Source: Hymenoscyphus infarciens (lineage: Eukaryota > Ascomycota > Leotiomycetes > Helotiales > Helotiaceae). From it: a stretch of 64,000 nucleotides of DNA. The notes under the pieces were generated by a model. That model worked only from the letters and a program-made list of their open reading frames with translations. It had not been told where the DNA came from and did not search any database. Numbering within the stretch: the stretch's first letter is position 1; every line of letters begins with the position of its first letter. The stretch spans positions 1 through 64,000 of the forward strand of contig LLCB01000138.1 of assembly GCA_001414345.1 (NCBI GenBank), in the 5' to 3' direction. The translations under genes were made by a program, and so were the position numbers. Positions 60,541 through 64,000 of this stretch are shown piece by piece.

Positions 60541-63500
60541 TTCGTTATCTTAGTTCCTCAGCCTCTTATATAATAAGATGCTTTAATATTTATAGCAAAT
60601 AAGCTAAAAACAGTCTTTATTAAGTCTAGCTTAGTAGCTATTTAGTATATAATTAGTAAGGAACGCGCCTTATCTATAAGAGTCTAAGAACTAATAATAA
60701 TAGCTTTAGTACTAAACACGATTTTAGTTTTAATATATTAATTAATATCTTAATAAGTACTCTTTTATATTAAAATTAGCTTCTAGGAAGTAGTAGAAAA
60801 AAACCTAGTTCACTTATAAAAGTACTTTCTTTAATACTTATTAGCTACCTTCTTAGTATATCTTATACTATCTAAAACTTTTATAATACTTAAAACCGAA
60901 TTTGGTTTTTAGACTTTTTAAGGTTTTTTAGTATATATTAAGAATAAAGCCTTCTTTTAAAGATCTATCTCTAATTAAGATTAGAGCTAAGTAAGAGCTA
61001 TTTATATATAAGCTTTCTTTTTTAATAGCTCTTAAATTACTTATATTATTACTATTTTTATAAATTATTATAATATAAGAAAAGAGCTTATCTTTCACTC
61101 TATTCTATTTTACTATAGAAAAACACTCTAAATCTAGCTTTTTTATATATAAGAAGTATAGAGTAGAGTTAGAGCTATTTAAATATAAACTTCTCTTTTT
61201 AAAAGCTCTTAAATTAGCTATAATATAGCTAATATAAAAGAGAGTCTAATATATACTAAATTTAGACTAAGTACTAAAGCTATTACTATAAGCTTATAGA
61301 CGCTCTAGCTAAACTCCTCTCGTCTCCGCTCGCTCTATATTATTCTCTACTTTTATTAGTCCGCTTTCGTAGAAGAGAGTAGAGTTAGCTAAAAAGAGCG
61401 GTTAAGGAACTAAGATAAGCTTTTCGTTATTCTAAGGTTATAGATATTATATAATAAGTCTCTATTAGTAACTATTCTCGTCGATAGTAGTAGAAGAAGA
61501 TTAAGCGTAGTAGAACTTCAAGTCTTAAGTATACTCTACTTATCTCTTCTCTCTCTCTCTTATTAGATCTTTAAGTAAATTAGAAAAGAGAGACAGTGTT
61601 TATAAGAGAAGTATATATGTTTCTCGCTTAATTTCTAACCTATTTCTATAAAGACTAAAGAGTTATATTATAACTATTAATTATTTACTAACTTTCTACT
61701 CTCTATCTTCTATCTTACTTCTAGATATAACGGTTTATACTTAAGAAGTACTCGGTCTACTAACCTTTATATAATACAAAAGTAGCTTATAAAGTAGCCT
61801 TATATAAAAGTAGCCTATACGTAACCTTATATAGACCTCTAAGAAAGAGGTTCTAATAACTAGTAATTATATTTAGACTTCTCTATAAAGTAAGAAGGTT
61901 ATTATTCTATAACTAGTAATTACGTATAGTATATATATAGCTTTTATAAGAATCTCTCTCTTATATATAGATAGACTTCCTTCTTTAGTTAATTCTTCTT
62001 ATAATAAGAACACCTTATCTATTAACCTCTTTATATTTAGCCTATAATATTAGAACTAACTCTTCTCTTTATATTTACTTATAAGTATATTAAATAAACT
62101 ATATATAGTAGATTCTATAAACTCCTTATATATATAGTATAAGTATGAAAATCCTTTATAGTTAGAATATATAGTCTTATATAGAAATATATAGTTTTAT
62201 ATAATAGTTTAAAGTATATAGTAAATAACTATAAAATATAAAATAGAAGACGTAAGTAGGATAGAAGAATAAAGGCCTCTAGTATAGCTAATAAAGATAT
62301 TTACTTAATAATAGTAAGAGATATAAGCTCTCTTTAAGAGTTAAAACTAATCTCTAGTAAACCTCTTATTATAATAAGATAAAGCTCTTATAAGGCTTAA
62401 AAGAAGAATCTTCTTATTTAAAGGAAACTAACCTATATCTACTTTAATACTATTCTTAGTCTCTATACTAATAATAGCTATAAATAATAATTAAAAGCTA
62501 AAATATAGTCTTATATACTTAAAGAGATATAATAAAAGTATATCTAGTTTAAAAGTAAAGCTAAAAATAGATAGTCCTACTATTAAATAAGAAAAAGAGA
62601 AAGTCTAGTATACTTTTAAAAGACTTTTAAGTAATATAGCTATAAGAATCTTCTCTTAGATTAAGTATACTTACTAGTAAAATAAACTTATAGTTATAGA
62701 CTTTATAGAGTAGCTTAGTATAGCCTTCTAAGACTCTTATTTATAATAAAAAGCACTTAGCTAACTTAACTAAGAAAGATAAAGTAAGTAGATTTTTAAT
62801 AAATTCTTAAACAAGTTTAACTAATTAATCTTAAAAGCTATTAGTTAAGAATAGAATAATATAATTAAGAAAGGCTACTTAAAAGCTACTATTAATATAA
62901 AGCTAATAATTACTACTATTAGTATTAAAGAATATAATACTTATAATAGGTATTATAAATAGCTATAAATAATTAGTAACTAGCTAAACGAAATTACTAA
63001 ACTTATAGCTTAGTAAATAAAGAAACTATAAGCCTTTCTTATAACTATATATAAAGTAAAAGACAGCTCTTTAGCTAATACTATAGATTAGTAACTAATA
63101 GTAGTAGTCTCCTCTACTTAAATAAAAGAACTATAATAGAGTACTCTAGAAGTTCTTACTAAAAGAAGAAGCTTAAGCCTTTACTTAAGATATAGATAAG
63201 ATAGATATAAGGTCTAAGAGTATAATATAAAGATAAAATAGTTAAAGAAGAACCTTAAGTAGATAAAGAAAGTCTAAGTAGCTCTTATTTAAAAGGAAAG
63301 TAATAATATTAAAGAAAAGAACATAAAAAGAAAAGAAAGAATAATTAAAGAGGTCTTAAATAATAACTCTAATAAGTTAGAAAATAACTAGCTTCTAGTA
63401 AAAGACGTTATTAAAAGTAAAAGAAGGTTTTAAAAGAAGTAAAGAAAGAATAGATTAAGTTTTAAGAAAAGTTAATAAATAGTTTCTTATTTTTAGTTTC

Positions 63501-63627
63501 TATATTAGTTAATAAAGAATATTTTATAAAGACTCTTCTTAACTCTAGATATTTATCTTATAAACTTATTAACTCCTCTTTTACTACTTAGAATAATCTT
63601 TAGCATATTTCTATTCTCTTTTAAAGA
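60541..63627. repeat. AT-rich RIP block with retroelement relics
   Basis: TA-rich and stop-rich throughout. A 50-bp unit (GAGCTATTTAxATATAA...AGCTCTTAAATTA) occurs at about 60994-61045 and again at 61171-61220. A gag-like relic lies at 62750-63250 on the plus strand. No element ends were found for the rest. Confidence 0.7.
62750..63250 (+). pseudogene. retrotransposon gag relic with CCHC knuckle
   Basis: Read through stops: NNIIKKGYLKATINIKLIIT, YLRYR.DRYKV.EYNIK. The last part restores to CxxCxxxxHxxxxC if Tyr is taken back to Cys/His at RIP-able positions. Resembles gag of Ty3-type or related elements; the full element is not visible. Confidence 0.5.
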
Positions 63628-63937
63628 TGTAACGGCACGAAATACACACTACAGGAGAAGAGGCATATGGGAGTGTGTTCGAGACTGAATAACGTAAGTA
63701 GATACTAAGCTCTGATACAGAAGAAAAGGAAAAACTATCCCTCTCTACTCTAGGAGTAGGCTACTATATATAAGAGGTTCAGACAGTATAAAAGGGTCTA
63801 AAACCGAATAACCTTAGCTAATATAAAAGCTTAAACCTACATAACCTTCCTAAAACAGATAATATAAGACAATAACTACTAAAACCCTATATATAGTAGG
63901 TACTCCTAGCTATCTAGGATGACGGTATACTATTATA
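63628..63937 (-). repeat. third LTR copy (same family as 18240 and 20619)
   Basis: 310 bp starting TGTAACGGCACGAAAT. Less RIP-mutated than the other two (more CA/CG retained). Followed by a polypurine tract on the minus strand (AAAGAAGGGGGA), so it is the 3' LTR of a minus-strand element. Confidence 0.8.
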
Positions 63938-64000
63938 TCCCCCTTCTTTAAAAAAGACTCATCCTCGAGTCTATCTATCTCTTATTGTTCAAGGTCGAAT
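63628..64000 (-). mobile_element. LTR retrotransposon, 3' end only, runs off the window
   Basis: The LTR at 63628-63937 plus 63 bases of internal sequence that match the inner flank at 18551-18620. The rest of the element lies beyond base 64000. Confidence 0.7.

Overview
The window is nuclear DNA of a filamentous ascomycete (Pezizomycotina). The evidence is short spliceosomal introns of about 44-110 nt with GT..AG ends and CTAAC/CTGAC-type branch sites, typical fungal gene families (PTH11-like, HET, RTA1, quercetinase, Dal5-type MFS), and sharply bounded AT-rich blocks full of TA dinucleotides and stop codons, as left by repeat-induced point mutation (RIP). A leotiomycete (Helotiales-like) host is my guess; the sequence does not prove it.

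Layout. 0-2.9 kb: AT-rich edge, a decayed secreted-protein-like gene and a small inverted-repeat element. 3.0-12.0 kb: a compact gene block with quercetinase-like bicupin, PTP-type phosphatase, a CCDC97-domain protein (the last two share a divergent promoter), mitochondrial ribosomal protein mS45 and the transcription repressor NC2-beta, whose 1.98-kb intron holds a decayed coding unit. 12.4-13.6 kb: AT-rich with simple repeats. 14.2-16.1 kb: 5'-nucleotidase-type metallophosphoesterase. 16.34-25.56 kb: one full-length, RIP-mutated Tad1-like LINE with a perfect 13-bp target duplication and poly(A) tail, interrupted by an LTR element with its own 5-bp duplication. 26.1-26.8 kb: PRP38. 27-31 kb: gene-poor, with coding relics. 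31.4-36.7 kb: a carboxylesterase with eight exons (some introns share sequence, like introner elements) and a Dal5-family transporter. 36.7-39.6 kb: relics and a hAT-type MITE. 40.0-43.3 kb: RQC2/NEMF. 44.9-46.5 kb: F-box-like protein. 47.3-48.3 kb: GPW-repeat GPI-anchored wall protein. 48.4-53.3 kb: an accessory island in decay (HET-domain relic, NAD(P)-binding epimerase-like gene with a 7-bp duplication, 5'-truncated RTA1 gene, multiply frameshifted F-box-like gene). 53.7-60.3 kb: a 1,956-residue ZNFX1-like SF1 helicase with NF-X1 zinc fingers and a C-terminal RZ finger. 60.5-64 kb: another RIP block with a gag relic and a third copy of the LTR.

The housekeeping genes (NC2-beta, PRP38, mS45, RQC2) lie in normal-GC blocks; decayed or truncated accessory genes sit beside the RIP blocks. 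The ZNFX1-like helicase family is linked to small-RNA silencing, so the window holds both RIP-mutated transposons and a candidate RNA-silencing helicase, but the sequence shows no direct functional link. I found no clearly new multi-gene system. The strongest unusual signals are the sequence-sharing introns of the carboxylesterase, the nested LINE/LTR insertion with both target duplications intact, the coding unit inside the NC2-beta intron, and the epimerase duplication whose frame effect is exactly offset by intron retention. Exon joins were placed by hand from splice signals and frame closure.
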